Source: an uncultured Rhodospirillales bacterium (lineage in GTDB: Bacteria > Pseudomonadota > Alphaproteobacteria > Acetobacterales > Acetobacteraceae). From it: 44,759 bases of DNA. Positions 1-8,539 of the stretch are shown here, one piece after another; position 1 is the stretch's first letter, and every line of letters begins with the position of its first letter. The translations under genes and the position numbers were made by a program. Below the pieces are notes generated by a model. It saw nothing but the letters and a program-made list of their open reading frames with translations. It was not told where the DNA came from and did not search any database. The stretch is taken from the NCBI GenBank assembly GCA_903881515.1, contig CAIRTN010000258.1:1-44759 (forward strand), given 5' to 3'.

Positions 1-2
1 AT

Positions 3-785
3 TTCGGCATGGCCGATGGCGCCAAGGATCTGCTGCGCCACGCGCTGTACCGTTCGGGGCTGCGCAGAATCAAACCATATTTCGATGCGCGTTATGACGG
101 CTTCGTTGACGCGCTGCCGCTGATGGATCTGGTGCTCTGCGCGCACCAGGCTGTTGCCGATACCATGGCGCTGCTGCCGGCCCATGTCCGCGGCGCGATG
201 CGTCCGCCGCTGACGCTCAATCCCGAGATCGATCCCGCGCGCGTCGCCGCCGATCCGCGGCTCTACACCCGCGATGTCGGCGTGGTGATGACCGGCACGC
301 TCAGCAAATACCGCGCCTCCATCGCGCGCGACCTGCTGAAGGCCTTCAAGCTCGCCAATATCGACCGGCCGATCTACCAGCATCTGCCGTTCAACAATTC
401 GGACGGTATGGTCTTCAGCCCCGAGAGGGTCGACCTCGGCCACACCCGCGACCTGCAACAGGGCGCCGATACGCCGCAGGCGCTGCTCTACAATTTCAAC
501 CCGCCGCAGCGCCAGCGCTGGGCCTATTCCAGCCCGATGCGCATCCAGCGCGCCATCCTGCTCGGACAGATCCCACTGATCACCCGTCGCTTCAACGATC
601 ACGCCATCGAGGATGTGGCAGGGCTCTGGGATGGCACCCCGGAAGCGGCGCAGAAACTCTGGATCGAAGGCATGGCCGGCCGCGACCGGCTGATCGACCG
701 GCACCTGCAGGCGGTGGCACGTTACAGCGAGGCCGCATTGCGGCAGAATGCGCCGATCGACGCGGCGCTCGCCGAAATCGGTTGA
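3..785 (+). CDS. Partial glycosyltransferase-like protein (5' end missing)
   Basis: The reading frame is open to the left edge (two codons precede the first visible Met), so the N-terminus is outside the window. About 260 residues are visible. The C-terminal part has a stretch around residues 175-200 (SSPMRIQRAILLGQIPLITRRF) that resembles the donor-binding end of GT-B glycosyltransferases. I see no diagnostic motif, so the family call is weak. It ends 25 bp before a GT2 glycosyltransferase on the same strand, which fits a surface-polysaccharide or glycosylation locus extending leftward. No membrane segment is seen. Confidence 0.45.
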   Translation, partial: FGMADGAKDLLRHALYRSGLRRIKPYFDARYDGFVDALPLMDLVLCAHQAVADTMALLPAHVRGAMRPPLTLNPEIDPARVAADPRLYTRDVGVVMTGTLSKYRASIARDLLKAFKLANIDRPIYQHLPFNNSDGMVFSPERVDLGHTRDLQQGADTPQALLYNFNPPQRQRWAYSSPMRIQRAILLGQIPLITRRFNDHAIEDVAGLWDGTPEAAQKLWIEGMAGRDRLIDRHLQAVARYSEAALRQNAPIDAALAEIG

Positions 786-810
786 TCGCCCGACCCTGGG
801 AAACGCCACC

Positions 811-1734
811 ATGCCGCCACCCGACCGCAAACTCACCCTCACCGTGGTGACCCCGTCGCTCAACCACGGCGCCTTCATCGGCGCCGCGGTCGACAGCGCC
901 CAGCTCAGCGACGCCTATGGTTTCGAGCACATCGTCGTCGATGCCGACTCAACCGACGAGACCCACGCGGTGCTGCGCGCCCGCCCGCGGCTTAACCTGG
1001 TGATCCGCCCCGAACTGGATTCGCATCAGGCGCTGAACCACGCCCTCGAACTGGCCCAGGGCGATGTGATCGGCTTCCTCAACGCCGATGACCGCTACGA
1101 GCCCGGCGTGCTTGACAAGGTGATGGCGCATTTTCAGGCCAACCCCGCCACCATGTCGCTGTGCGGCGTGATCCGGGTGTTCACCGAGGAGAACGGTCAG
1201 GAAAGCCTGGTCGAGCTGTTCGGCCATTGCGGGCCGGACGACATGCCGCTCGAACTCACCTTCGGCAATCCCGGCTTCAACAGTTGGTTCTTCCGCCGTT
1301 CGCTGCTGCAACAGCTCGGCGGCTTCCGCGAACAATACCGCTTCGGCGCGGATCGGGATCTGCTGCTGCGCGCCGCCGCCATCGCCCCGCCGGTCGCCCT
1401 GCCGGCGCTCACCTATCATTACCGCATGCACCAGGGCTCGCGCACCATGGACCCGCGCGGCACCAACCGCGAGGCGATGATCCGCGACCATCTGGCGATG
1501 ATCGCCGACGAGATGGACGAGGTCTGGACCGGCAATCCGAAGATGCGCCTGATGCTGACGCGCTGGGACGCGCTGGAGCGTTTCAAGCTGTTCGTCCGCG
1601 CCGTGCGCTTCGGCATCGGCTCGATTCCCGCCACCGCTATGGGCACCCCCTGGCGGCACCTCCCGGCCGGCTTGCTGTTGCGCCGGCGCTGGCTCAAAAT
1701 CCTGCGCAGCGGCGGCCAGGTCCGCGACGTCTAG
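811..1734 (+). CDS. Family 2 glycosyltransferase
   Basis: This 307-aa protein has a GT-A fold signature: TVVTPSLNHGAFI near residues 10-22, then the nucleotide-binding acidic pair in VVDADSTDET, and FLNADDRY (a DXD-type metal/nucleotide site) around residue 90. It is expected to transfer a sugar from a nucleotide-sugar donor in the cytoplasm, probably for polysaccharide or protein glycosylation; the acceptor is unknown. An upstream Met at 748 in frame overlaps the previous gene, and family proteins begin just before the first beta strand, so ATG 811 is preferred. It follows another glycosyltransferase-like gene by 25 bp and is probably co-transcribed with it. No transmembrane anchor is evident. 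Confidence 0.85.
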   Translation: MPPPDRKLTLTVVTPSLNHGAFIGAAVDSAQLSDAYGFEHIVVDADSTDETHAVLRARPRLNLVIRPELDSHQALNHALELAQGDVIGFLNADDRYEPGVLDKVMAHFQANPATMSLCGVIRVFTEENGQESLVELFGHCGPDDMPLELTFGNPGFNSWFFRRSLLQQLGGFREQYRFGADRDLLLRAAAIAPPVALPALTYHYRMHQGSRTMDPRGTNREAMIRDHLAMIADEMDEVWTGNPKMRLMLTRWDALERFKLFVRAVRFGIGSIPATAMGTPWRHLPAGLLLRRRWLKILRSGGQVRDV

Positions 1735-1749
1735 CAATGGAGCATCGAA

Positions 1750-2169
1750 ATGGCTGACCACGACGCCCAGACCTTCCCGGTCACCCGCACCGACGCCGAA
1801 TGGCGCGCTTTGCTGACGCCCGAGCAGTACTACGTCATGCGCGCCCACGGCACCGAGCGCCCCGGCACCTGCGCCCTGCTGCGCGAAAAGCGCCAGGGCT
1901 GGTTCGCCTGCTGCGGTTGCGGCCGCCGCCTGTTCGAATCCGGCCATAAATTCGAAAGCGGCACCGGCTGGCCCAGCTTCAACGACCCGCTGCCCGACGC
2001 CGTCGGCATCTCGCGTGACATCAGCCACGGCATGATCCGCACCGAAGTCCACTGCGCCGGCTGCGGCAGCCATCTCGGCCACGTCTTCGAAGACGGCCCC
2101 CCGCCATGCCACCTGCGCTACTGCATCAACGGCGTGGCGACGGAATTCACCCCCACCCACGAATTGTAG
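1750..2169 (+). CDS. msrB: Peptide methionine-(R)-S-oxide reductase MsrB
   Basis: This 139-aa protein reduces methionine-R-sulfoxide in oxidised proteins using thioredoxin. It is the full usual length for MsrB. Two CxxC pairs bind structural zinc (CGCGRR near residue 56 and CAGCGSH near residue 103). The core GTGWPSF is present, and the catalytic cysteine lies in RYCINGVATEF near the C-terminus. It starts 15 bp after the glycosyltransferase and is followed by a 10-bp GC-rich hairpin, so it probably ends the transcript. No signal peptide is visible, so it should act in the cytoplasm. Confidence 0.95.
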   Translation: MADHDAQTFPVTRTDAEWRALLTPEQYYVMRAHGTERPGTCALLREKRQGWFACCGCGRRLFESGHKFESGTGWPSFNDPLPDAVGISRDISHGMIRTEVHCAGCGSHLGHVFEDGPPPCHLRYCINGVATEFTPTHEL

Positions 2170-2195
2170 GGTGGGGTGCCCTCCCGCACCCCACC
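2170..2195 (+). terminator. GC-rich hairpin after msrB
   Basis: GGTGGGGTGC (2170-2179) pairs perfectly with GCACCCCACC (2186-2195) across a 6-nt loop, immediately after the msrB stop. There is no U-tract, so it could be a transcript stabiliser or a weak terminator. Confidence 0.6.
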
Positions 2196-2241
2196 GCGCG
2201 CCACAATTCCAAAAAACTTAAATATATCAACAACTTCGTAG

Positions 2242-2267
2242 GGCGGGTTAGCGAAGCGTAACCCGCC
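2242..2267. repeat. REP-like palindrome
   Basis: GGCGGGTTA (2242-2250) and TAACCCGCC (2259-2267) form a perfect 9-bp stem around GCGAAGCG. The form GTAGGGCGGGTTAGCG... matches a palindromic intergenic repeat that is very widespread in bacteria. It lies in the 189-bp gap between msrB and the next gene; the rest of that gap is AT-rich leader. Confidence 0.7.
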
Positions 2268-2358
2268 ATCCCCGCCCCACCACCTGCGCCCAAAATTTTT
2301 CCGGCCACCCCAAATTTTTCCCTTGCCATCGAATCAACAGTCACATATAAAAACATCA

Positions 2359-2826
2359 ATGGTTAAAATCCAGCAGGCCCACATCGTACCTGGCCGCTTC
2401 CAAACCCTCGTCGCCTGTGTGCGGCACGCCGGCGGAGCTATGTCCGAAGCGCTCCTGATCTGGTTCGCGCTGCGCCAACTCTTCGCCAGCATCGAAAACC
2501 TCTTCACCGCGTGGCGTAACGGCGAACTCCCGCCGCTCCCCCCACCGGCCACCGCCGAACCCGCGCCTGTCGCGCCGCGCCCCCGCATCCATGCCGCCCG
2601 CGCCCGACATGCGCCTGCGCGGCATCGTGCGGCCGCGCCCCGCCGCGCCCCCATACCGCGAATCCCCGCCCGGCCCATCGCGCCGGCATGGCGCCCGCAG
2701 ACCGCGCAAGCCTATCCCGCCCGCGCTCACCCCACGCCACAAATTCCAAAAATTGACACACGACAGCGATTTTACCGCCGTCGCTGGCGCGCGTCTTATT
2801 TATTACTATATCGAAATAAAAATAGC
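2359..2826 (+). CDS. Small Arg/Pro-rich protein, paralogue 1 (3' end unresolved)
   Basis: From ATG 2359 the product begins with a helical segment of about 45 residues ending in LFASIENLFTAWRNGELPPLPPP, then becomes a low-complexity Pro/Ala/Arg tract. The block L-F-x-x-x-E-N-x-F-x-x-W-R-x-G-x-L-P-P is also in the protein at 14975, and a looser version in the one at 41424, so the three are related. The frame has no stop before it runs antisense into the lipoprotein gene that ends at 2829 (next stop near 3333). The true 3' end may be lost or frameshifted, and the end given here is where the neighbour begins. The function is unknown. A TTG at 2323 is an alternative but less likely start. Confidence 0.45.
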
Positions 2827-2828
2827 CC

Positions 2829-3485
2829 CTACGGCACAGATTTCGCCGGCAACGTCCCCAGAATCCCCGGCTGCGGCGCCCCATTCGCCGGCGGCTGGTT
2901 CAGATCCTCGCTCTCCACTTTCGCCGGCGCCGGTGCCACCGCATCGGTCGCCTGCAGCATCTCCTTCAACGCCGCGCGCACCTTGAACTCGAACTCCACG
3001 TTCATTTCCCGCATCGCATCGCGCACCAGATCGTACAGCGTGCTGCGCAGCGCCGCGTCAGACTCGTCGCGCGCCGGCCGAACCTTGCTCACCCGCGCCA
3101 CCGCGTTGCCCAGCCGCGCCCCGTTGTCGTCAACGAGATCCAGCCTCACCGCCAGCGACACCTCATACGATGCCGGCCCGCGAATGATCGAGGCATCCTC
3201 GATCACGAACGTCGCACTGCCCTTGCTGCCCCCGGTCACCAGCCGATCGCTGGCCATCCGCACCAGCGCATCGCGCGGCGTCATCGGCGCCAGGAACTCC
3301 ACATGCTTCGCCCCGCCGCGCGGCACCCAATGATCGTCGATCTCGATCCGCCCGACATCGATGCGCAGCGGGCCCAGGTAATCGAAGCTCAGCGGCGGAT
3401 AGTTCGGCGGCGGCGTATCCTCATTGTCGCCACAGGCCGCCAGCAGCAGCGGCAGCAGAAAAAACCCACGTCGCGCAATTGCCAT
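2829..3485 (-). CDS. Putative lipoprotein of unknown function
   Basis: The 218-aa product starts with a short signal peptide and a lipobox (LLPLLLAACGDN; Cys near residue 18), so it should be lipid-modified and membrane-anchored. The remainder is a soluble, charged domain with a helical stretch (residues ~130-175) and a Pro-rich C-terminus. I do not recognise a named family. It starts 6 bp after the Hsp33 gene's stop, so the two are probably one transcript. A GTG directly before the ATG (3488) is possible; ATG 3485 is preferred. Confidence 0.75.
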   Translation of the reverse strand: MAIARRGFFLLPLLLAACGDNEDTPPPNYPPLSFDYLGPLRIDVGRIEIDDHWVPRGGAKHVEFLAPMTPRDALVRMASDRLVTGGSKGSATFVIEDASIIRGPASYEVSLAVRLDLVDDNGARLGNAVARVSKVRPARDESDAALRSTLYDLVRDAMREMNVEFEFKVRAALKEMLQATDAVAPAPAKVESEDLNQPPANGAPQPGILGTLPAKSVP

Positions 3486-3491
3486 CACACT

Positions 3492-4454
3492 CTACCCCGC
3501 CGTCGTATCCGACCCGCGCACATCGCCGCGCGCGAAGCGGAAATCGAAATTGCAGAACTCGCACGTCATCACGATATTCCCGTCCACCACCATGTGGTCG
3601 AGGTCGTCGGTGGAAAACCCCTCCAGAATCCCGGCCAGCCGCTGGCGCGAACACCGGCAGCCATAGGCCAGCGCCCGTGGGAAATCCGCCGCCACCCCCT
3701 CGGTATGGAACAGCCGGAACAACAGATCTTCCGCCGGCAGCGCATCGTCAAGCAATTCCGCCGGCTTCACCGTTGCCGCCAGCAGCGTCGCGGCGGTCCA
3801 CGCCTCATCCTGCGCCGCCGCATCCAGATCCGGCGCAATCCCGCCGCCGCCGGCAATCCGCTCCAGCACCAGCGCCCCCGCGCGCCAGCCTTTATCGGTG
3901 CGCGCACAGGCCAGGTGGATCCGGTAATCCAGCTGCTCCGAGGTCTCGAAATAATGCAGCGCCATCTCGGTCAGCGTCAGCCCGGTGATCGCCACGATCC
4001 CCTGCTGCCGCTCCATATCGGCGCCCTGGTCCACCGTGAACGCCAGATAGCCGCGCCCCAGCAGCTCCGCCGCACAGGCATCCGGCGCCGCCTTCAGCGT
4101 GGCCGCCAGCCGCTCCTTGTTCACCAGCGCATAGCCGCGCAGCGCCCCGTCATCGGTGCAATCGGCCAGCAGCATCGTCACCGGCCCGTCGCCCTTCGCC
4201 TGCAGGCTGAACGAACCGCGGAACTTCAATGCCGACGCCAACGCCGCAACCAATGCCATCGCCTGGCCCACCAGTTGCGTCACCGGCTCGGGATGGTCAT
4301 GGCGCGACAGCAGCGCTTCGGCCAGCGCCCCCAGCCGCACCAGGCGCCCGCGCACCGGCCGGTCGGGCAGATAGAATGGCGTAATGCCGCCGGGCACCAC
4401 GATATCGGGCACCCCCGGACGGCCAGGGTCGAGAAAGGCAGGTGTGTCGCTCAT
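3492..4454 (-). CDS. hslO: Redox-regulated chaperone Hsp33
   Basis: This 320-aa cytoplasmic chaperone is activated by oxidation of four zinc-binding cysteines and prevents aggregation of unfolding proteins. The Cys switch is seen as CRC near residue 244 and CEFC near residue 277, the normal C-x-C and C-x-x-C pairs. The N-terminal domain has the expected GQAMALVAALASALKF and the glycine-rich GDGPVTMLLADC region. Two in-frame Mets further upstream lie close to the divergent GNAT gene, so ATG 4454 is chosen. The 70-bp gap to the GNAT gene must hold the divergent promoters. A lipoprotein gene follows after 6 bp. Confidence 0.93.
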   Translation of the reverse strand: MSDTPAFLDPGRPGVPDIVVPGGITPFYLPDRPVRGRLVRLGALAEALLSRHDHPEPVTQLVGQAMALVAALASALKFRGSFSLQAKGDGPVTMLLADCTDDGALRGYALVNKERLAATLKAAPDACAAELLGRGYLAFTVDQGADMERQQGIVAITGLTLTEMALHYFETSEQLDYRIHLACARTDKGWRAGALVLERIAGGGGIAPDLDAAAQDEAWTAATLLAATVKPAELLDDALPAEDLLFRLFHTEGVAADFPRALAYGCRCSRQRLAGILEGFSTDDLDHMVVDGNIVMTCEFCNFDFRFARGDVRGSDTTAG

Positions 4455-4524
4455 ACGCCGCAACATAGGCACGCGCACCGGCCTCGGCTACCACTGGCAG
4501 CATTGCAGCAGTAAGGGATCAGCA

Positions 4525-4998
4525 ATGGCCGCCCCGAATCTCCATCCCCTGACCTCCGCCCACGCCGACGCGACCGCCGCCCTGATCCGCACGGTGTTCG
4601 CCGAACATCTCGGCCGTATCGACCCGCCGCCCAGCGCGCTGAAGGAAACCGGCGCCAATATCGCCACCATCCTCGCCCGCGGCGGCGGCGCCGGCGCCAG
4701 CATCGACGGCACTCTGGTCGCCTGCGTGATCTGGGAGGAAAAATCCGGCGGTCTCTATTTCGGCCGCCTCGCCGTGGCCCAAGCCGCCCGCGGCCTCGGT
4801 CTCGCCCGCGCCCTCATCGCCGCCGCCGAAGCCGAGGCCCGCCGCCGCGGCCTGCCGCACACCCATCTCTCCGTCCGCCTGACGCTCACCGACAACCGCA
4901 AACTGTTCGCCTCCTGCGGCTATCTCGAAACCGCGCAGCACGCCCATCCCGGCTATGCCGCGCCCACCTTCGCCGACATGGCGAAAACCTTGGCCTGA
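4525..4998 (+). CDS. GNAT-family N-acetyltransferase
   Basis: This 157-aa protein has GNAT motif A for acetyl-CoA binding: LYFGRLAVAQAARGLGLARALI (residues ~74-95, with the R/Q-x-x-G-x-G/A loop as ARGLGLA). It continues with EAEARRRG and a C-terminal GYLETAQHAHPGY strand. It should transfer an acetyl group to an amine; the substrate cannot be told. ATG 4525 follows the ribosome-binding sequence TAAGGGA by 6 bp. An in-frame ATG at 4384 would overlap the divergent hsp33 coding region and is rejected. The MFS gene begins 3 bp after its stop, so the two are probably coupled. Confidence 0.85.
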   Translation: MAAPNLHPLTSAHADATAALIRTVFAEHLGRIDPPPSALKETGANIATILARGGGAGASIDGTLVACVIWEEKSGGLYFGRLAVAQAARGLGLARALIAAAEAEARRRGLPHTHLSVRLTLTDNRKLFASCGYLETAQHAHPGYAAPTFADMAKTLA

Positions 4999-5001
4999 GC
5001 G

Positions 5002-6162
5002 TTGTCCACTCCTCCCCCCAAAGGCAGCTACGCCACCGTCGTCGCGATCGCCATCGCCCGCATCGCCTTCGGCTATCAGGTGCAGACCGTCGCCTCCCTC
5101 GCCCCCGATCTCGCCCGCACCTTCACGCTGGACTTCGCCGCCATCGGCACCCTGATCGGCCTCTATATGGCCCCCGGCGTTTTCGTCGCTTTGCCGGTCG
5201 GCTTCCTCGCCCGCCGCTTCGGCGATTTCTCCATCGCCGCCATCGGCACCGCGCTGATGACCGTGGGCGCCGTCCTCGCCGCCGCCGCCGATGGCCCCAC
5301 CTTGATCGGCGTCGGCCGCGCCGTCTCCGGCTGCGGCGCCGTGGCGCTCACCGTGCTGCAAGGCAAGATCATCGCCGACCGCTTCGACGGCGCGCGGTTC
5401 ACCACCCTGATGGGCATGATGACCGGCATCTTCCCCGTCGGCCTCGGCATCGCCCAGATCACCCAGTCCCGCCTCGCCGACGCCTTCGGCTGGCAAAGCG
5501 CCTTCCTCGCCGGCGGCGTAATCTCCGCGGTCGGCGTCGTGCTGTTCGTCGTCACCTGGAAGCCGCTGCCGAACGCCGCCCCCCGCACGCTCAGCTTCCC
5601 CAGCAAGCGCGAATGCGGCCTGGTCATCATCGCCAGCCTGATCTGGACCTTCTACAACGCCGCCTATTTCAACTTCCTCGCCTATATGCCCAGCTTCCTC
5701 ACCGTGCACGGCCACTCGGCCGCCACCGCCGACGTGGTGATGATGCTGGCCACCTGGGGCAACCTGCCGGCGATCCTGATCGGCGGCGCGCTGGCCATCC
5801 GCTTCGGCCCCACCAAGGTGTTCCTGGCCGGCACCTTCTTCTGCGCGCTGTCCGTCGCCGGCCCCGCCTTTTGGGATGCGCCGGTGTTCTGGGGTGCGAT
5901 CTTCGGCACCATCGCCTCGATCCATGGCGGCCTGATCGTGCAGATCGGCACCCTGGCCACACGGCCGGAGAACCGCGCCATCGGCATGGCGATCTTCTAC
6001 ACCACCTACTACATCGGCGGCTCCGCGATGCCCGCCCTCTGCGGCCGCGTCGCCGACATCACCGGCGACCCCGCCGGCGCCCTGCTCGCCGCGGCCATCC
6101 TCTCGCTGCTGGCGATCCCGCTCTATTACTGGCAACGCCGCGCGATGGGGGCCCCGCAATGA
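5002..6162 (+). CDS. Major facilitator superfamily transporter
   Basis: The 386-aa product has about 12 hydrophobic segments across its length and a loop-2/3 signature (GFLARRFGDF, residues ~67-76), typical of MFS carriers. The fold and size recall the CynX/NimT-like group, but the substrate is not readable. A TTG start at 5002 is used because the next in-frame ATG would delete the first membrane helix. Its stop overlaps the next gene's start (ATGA at 6159-6162). Its place in a run with a nucleoside deoxyribosyltransferase-like protein and an NMT1-type ABC transporter hints at a nucleobase-like substrate (inference). Confidence 0.85.
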   Translation: MSTPPPKGSYATVVAIAIARIAFGYQVQTVASLAPDLARTFTLDFAAIGTLIGLYMAPGVFVALPVGFLARRFGDFSIAAIGTALMTVGAVLAAAADGPTLIGVGRAVSGCGAVALTVLQGKIIADRFDGARFTTLMGMMTGIFPVGLGIAQITQSRLADAFGWQSAFLAGGVISAVGVVLFVVTWKPLPNAAPRTLSFPSKRECGLVIIASLIWTFYNAAYFNFLAYMPSFLTVHGHSAATADVVMMLATWGNLPAILIGGALAIRFGPTKVFLAGTFFCALSVAGPAFWDAPVFWGAIFGTIASIHGGLIVQIGTLATRPENRAIGMAIFYTTYYIGGSAMPALCGRVADITGDPAGALLAAAILSLLAIPLYYWQRRAMGAPQ

Positions 6163-6749
6163 TGAACGTCTACCTCGCCGGCGATCTGGTGTTCCGCCCC
6201 GACGCGGTGGCGATCTTCGCCCGGCTGCGCGCGATCTGCGCCGAGCTTGGCCTGAACGGCCTCGCCCCGCTCGACGGCCAGCTCGACCTCACCGGCCTGC
6301 CCCCCGGCGAGGAAACCATCATGGCCATCGTCCGCGCCGACCGCGCCCTGATGGACCGCTGCGACGCAGGCCTGTTTTGCCTCGACCCGTTCCGCCGCGC
6401 CCCCGACATGGACCCGGGCACCGCCGTCGAGATCGGCTACATGTTCGCCCAGAACAAACCCCTCGCCGGCTACACCACCGACGGCCGCGACTATCCCGCC
6501 AAGGTCGAAGCCTATTTCCGCACCGCCTGGAACGCCCCCCTGCGCCCCCGCGCCCCGCTCGAATCCGGCGGCACCTCGGGCAGCCTGGAAGACCCCGACG
6601 GCATCATGGTGCATTCAGAAGGCATGGTGCAGAACGCGATGACCGAAGGCTTCATACGCCTGTCCGGCGGCCGCGTCTTCGCTGACCCAGACTTCGACAC
6701 CGCCTTCCGCCGTGCAGCTTCCCATCTCGCTGGGCTGGAATCGCCGTGA
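6159..6749 (+). CDS. Nucleoside 2-deoxyribosyltransferase-like protein
   Basis: This 196-aa cytoplasmic protein begins with the family's N-terminal pattern (NVYLAGDLVF). It has an acidic catalytic region, RADRALMDRCDAGLFCLDPF (residues ~58-78), followed by PDMDPGTAVEIGYMFAQNKPLAGYTTD; a glutamate in such a GTAVEIGYM context is the usual nucleophile. Family members exchange or hydrolyse nucleobases on deoxyribose. The C-terminal half has an extra helical region with VHSEGMVQNAMTEGF, seen in nucleoside-hydrolase-like relatives. ATG 6159 overlaps the MFS stop by 4 bp; a second ATG follows at once. Confidence 0.8.
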   Translation: MMNVYLAGDLVFRPDAVAIFARLRAICAELGLNGLAPLDGQLDLTGLPPGEETIMAIVRADRALMDRCDAGLFCLDPFRRAPDMDPGTAVEIGYMFAQNKPLAGYTTDGRDYPAKVEAYFRTAWNAPLRPRAPLESGGTSGSLEDPDGIMVHSEGMVQNAMTEGFIRLSGGRVFADPDFDTAFRRAASHLAGLESP

Positions 6750-6786
6750 TAGGCTGGCAGCAAGCAAGATGAAACGGGAGGCCCAA

Positions 6787-7773
6787 GTGGCAGGAAAATT
6801 CGCAAAATTCGGTCTGATCGCAGCCGTACTCGCCTTCGCCGGCACGGCGCACGCCGAAGAGATCGTGGTCAGCAATTACGGCGTCGCCGCCAACGGCATG
6901 CCCTATGCGGTCGCGATGGCAAAAGGCTTCTTCAAACAGGCCGGCGCCGACGTCACCGGCATCGTCTCCTCGGCCGGCGGCGGCACCACCATTCGCAACC
7001 TGATCGGCGGCAACCTGAGCTACGGCGAAATCGACCTCGCCGGCACCGTCGCCGCGATCAACCAGGGCGCGGACCTGGTGATCATCAGCGACAATGTGCT
7101 GACGGTCGACGAATTCGTCTGGGCCACCAAACCGGAATCGCCGATCCGCACGGTGCAGGACATGAAGGGCCACAAGGTCGGATACACCAACCCCCGCTCC
7201 ACCAGCCAGGCGCTGACCGTGCTGCTGTTGCAGTCGATCGGCATGGCGCCCACCGACGTCGAACAGGTCAAGGCCGGCGGCTTCGGCGAGCAGGTGGTGG
7301 CCCTCAACATCGGCGCCATCGATGTCGGCACCCTCGCCGATCCCGTCTGGTCAAAAAACAGCTCCAAACTCCGCACCATCGGCACGGCCGCCGACCTCCT
7401 GCCACCCCTGTGCAACGTGATCGGCGTCGCCACCGGCAAGGCCGCCCGCGAACGCGGCGATTTCCTGCGCGCCGTCATCCGCGGCCGGCGCATGGCGGTC
7501 GAGTTCATGTATGCCAACCCCGATGAAGCCGGCGCCATCGTCGCCAAGGCCTATGACCTCGACCTCGACGTCGCCCAGAAGGCAGTGCGCAATCTCACAC
7601 GGCCAAATGCGAAAACTGGCCGCAACTACTGGGGCGTCGGCCGCTTCGACATCAAAGGCATGGACAACATGATCGCCGCCCAGACCGTGGTCGGCGCCTT
7701 CAGCGGCAGCGTCGACTGGACCAAGCTGATCAACCGCAGCTTCCTCGCCGACGACCAGCAGAAGGACTTCTAG
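6787..7773 (+). CDS. ABC transporter substrate-binding protein, NMT1/THI5-like
   Basis: This 328-aa periplasmic binding protein has a Sec signal peptide ending at TAHA-EE near residue 23. The mature part starts EIVVSNYGVAANGMPYAVAMAKGFFKQAGADV and continues with GGTTIRNLIGGNLSYGEIDL, characteristic of the NMT1/THI5/SsuA-type family. GTG 6787 is preferred because GGGAGG (6776-6781) lies 5 bp upstream; an ATG at 6769 is the alternative and adds six residues. Two permeases follow after 13 bp. Known members bind thiamine precursors, riboflavin, sulfonates or taurine; the ligand here is not readable. Confidence 0.85.
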   Translation: MAGKFAKFGLIAAVLAFAGTAHAEEIVVSNYGVAANGMPYAVAMAKGFFKQAGADVTGIVSSAGGGTTIRNLIGGNLSYGEIDLAGTVAAINQGADLVIISDNVLTVDEFVWATKPESPIRTVQDMKGHKVGYTNPRSTSQALTVLLLQSIGMAPTDVEQVKAGGFGEQVVALNIGAIDVGTLADPVWSKNSSKLRTIGTAADLLPPLCNVIGVATGKAARERGDFLRAVIRGRRMAVEFMYANPDEAGAIVAKAYDLDLDVAQKAVRNLTRPNAKTGRNYWGVGRFDIKGMDNMIAAQTVVGAFSGSVDWTKLINRSFLADDQQKDF

Positions 7774-7786
7774 CCCGATCCTGCCG

Positions 7787-8539
7787 ATGACCCGCGTCGG
7801 CCTGTATCGCATCGGCCTCGTAGCGCTGCCGGCGGTAGCGCTCGAGCTGCTCTGCCGTGGCGGCGTCATTGACCGCCTCACCATGCCGCCGCCCAGCCAG
7901 ATCGTCGACGGCCTCGTGCGCATCCTGCTCGCCGGACAGATGACTGGCGCCATCCTGAAAACCCTGGCCAACGTCACCCTCGCCTTCGTGCTCTCCCTTC
8001 TCATCGGCATCGCCGCCGCCGCCGCCATCCACCGCGTGCCCTTCGTGCGCCGCCTGCTCGACCCGCTGTTCGCCACCTACTACGCAATCCCGATCTACGC
8101 GTTCTATCCGCTGTTCATGATCGTGTTCGGCCTGGGCGACGCGCCACAGGTACTGATCGCCTTCATGCTCGCCGTCGTCGGCGTCATCGTCAGCACGCTC
8201 AACGGGCTCGACACCCTACCCCGCGCCTTGCTGCGCACCGCCCGCGTCTACCGGATGAACCCGGTGCAGACGGCGCTCAGGATCACCCTGCCCTACGCCG
8301 CCCCCTTCCTGTTCACCGGCATGAAACTCGCCATCGCCTACGCCTTCATCGGCGTCATCGGCGCCGAGTTCATCATGTCGCGCACCGGCCTGGGCTACGA
8401 AATCCGCTTCGCCTACGACAATCTCGACAACCTGGTGATGTACCCCCTCATCCTGCTGATCCTGCTGCTGGCAAGCGGCATCAACATGACGCTGGATCAC
8501 TGGGAACGCCTGCTGCTCGCCCGGCGCGCCCGCCGATGA
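7787..8539 (+). CDS. ABC transporter permease (SsuC/TauC type)
   Basis: The 250-aa inner-membrane protein has about six hydrophobic segments. It carries the EAA-type loop LLRTARVYRMNPVQTALRITLPYAAPFLFTGMKLA (residues ~147-185), which contacts the ATPase, as in the BPD_transp_1 superfamily. It sits 13 bp after its binding protein and overlaps the second permease by 4 bp (ATGA), so the two should form a heterodimeric channel. No ATP-binding subunit is encoded beside it. Confidence 0.88.
   Translation: MTRVGLYRIGLVALPAVALELLCRGGVIDRLTMPPPSQIVDGLVRILLAGQMTGAILKTLANVTLAFVLSLLIGIAAAAAIHRVPFVRRLLDPLFATYYAIPIYAFYPLFMIVFGLGDAPQVLIAFMLAVVGVIVSTLNGLDTLPRALLRTARVYRMNPVQTALRITLPYAAPFLFTGMKLAIAYAFIGVIGAEFIMSRTGLGYEIRFAYDNLDNLVMYPLILLILLLASGINMTLDHWERLLLARRARR

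Noticed and set aside
4519-6159. 546-aa minus-strand reading frame opposite the GNAT and MFS genes
   Set aside because: Composition is Gly/Ala/Asp/Glu-rich, low-complexity, typical of the antisense shadow of GC-rich genes; the plus-strand genes have clear families.
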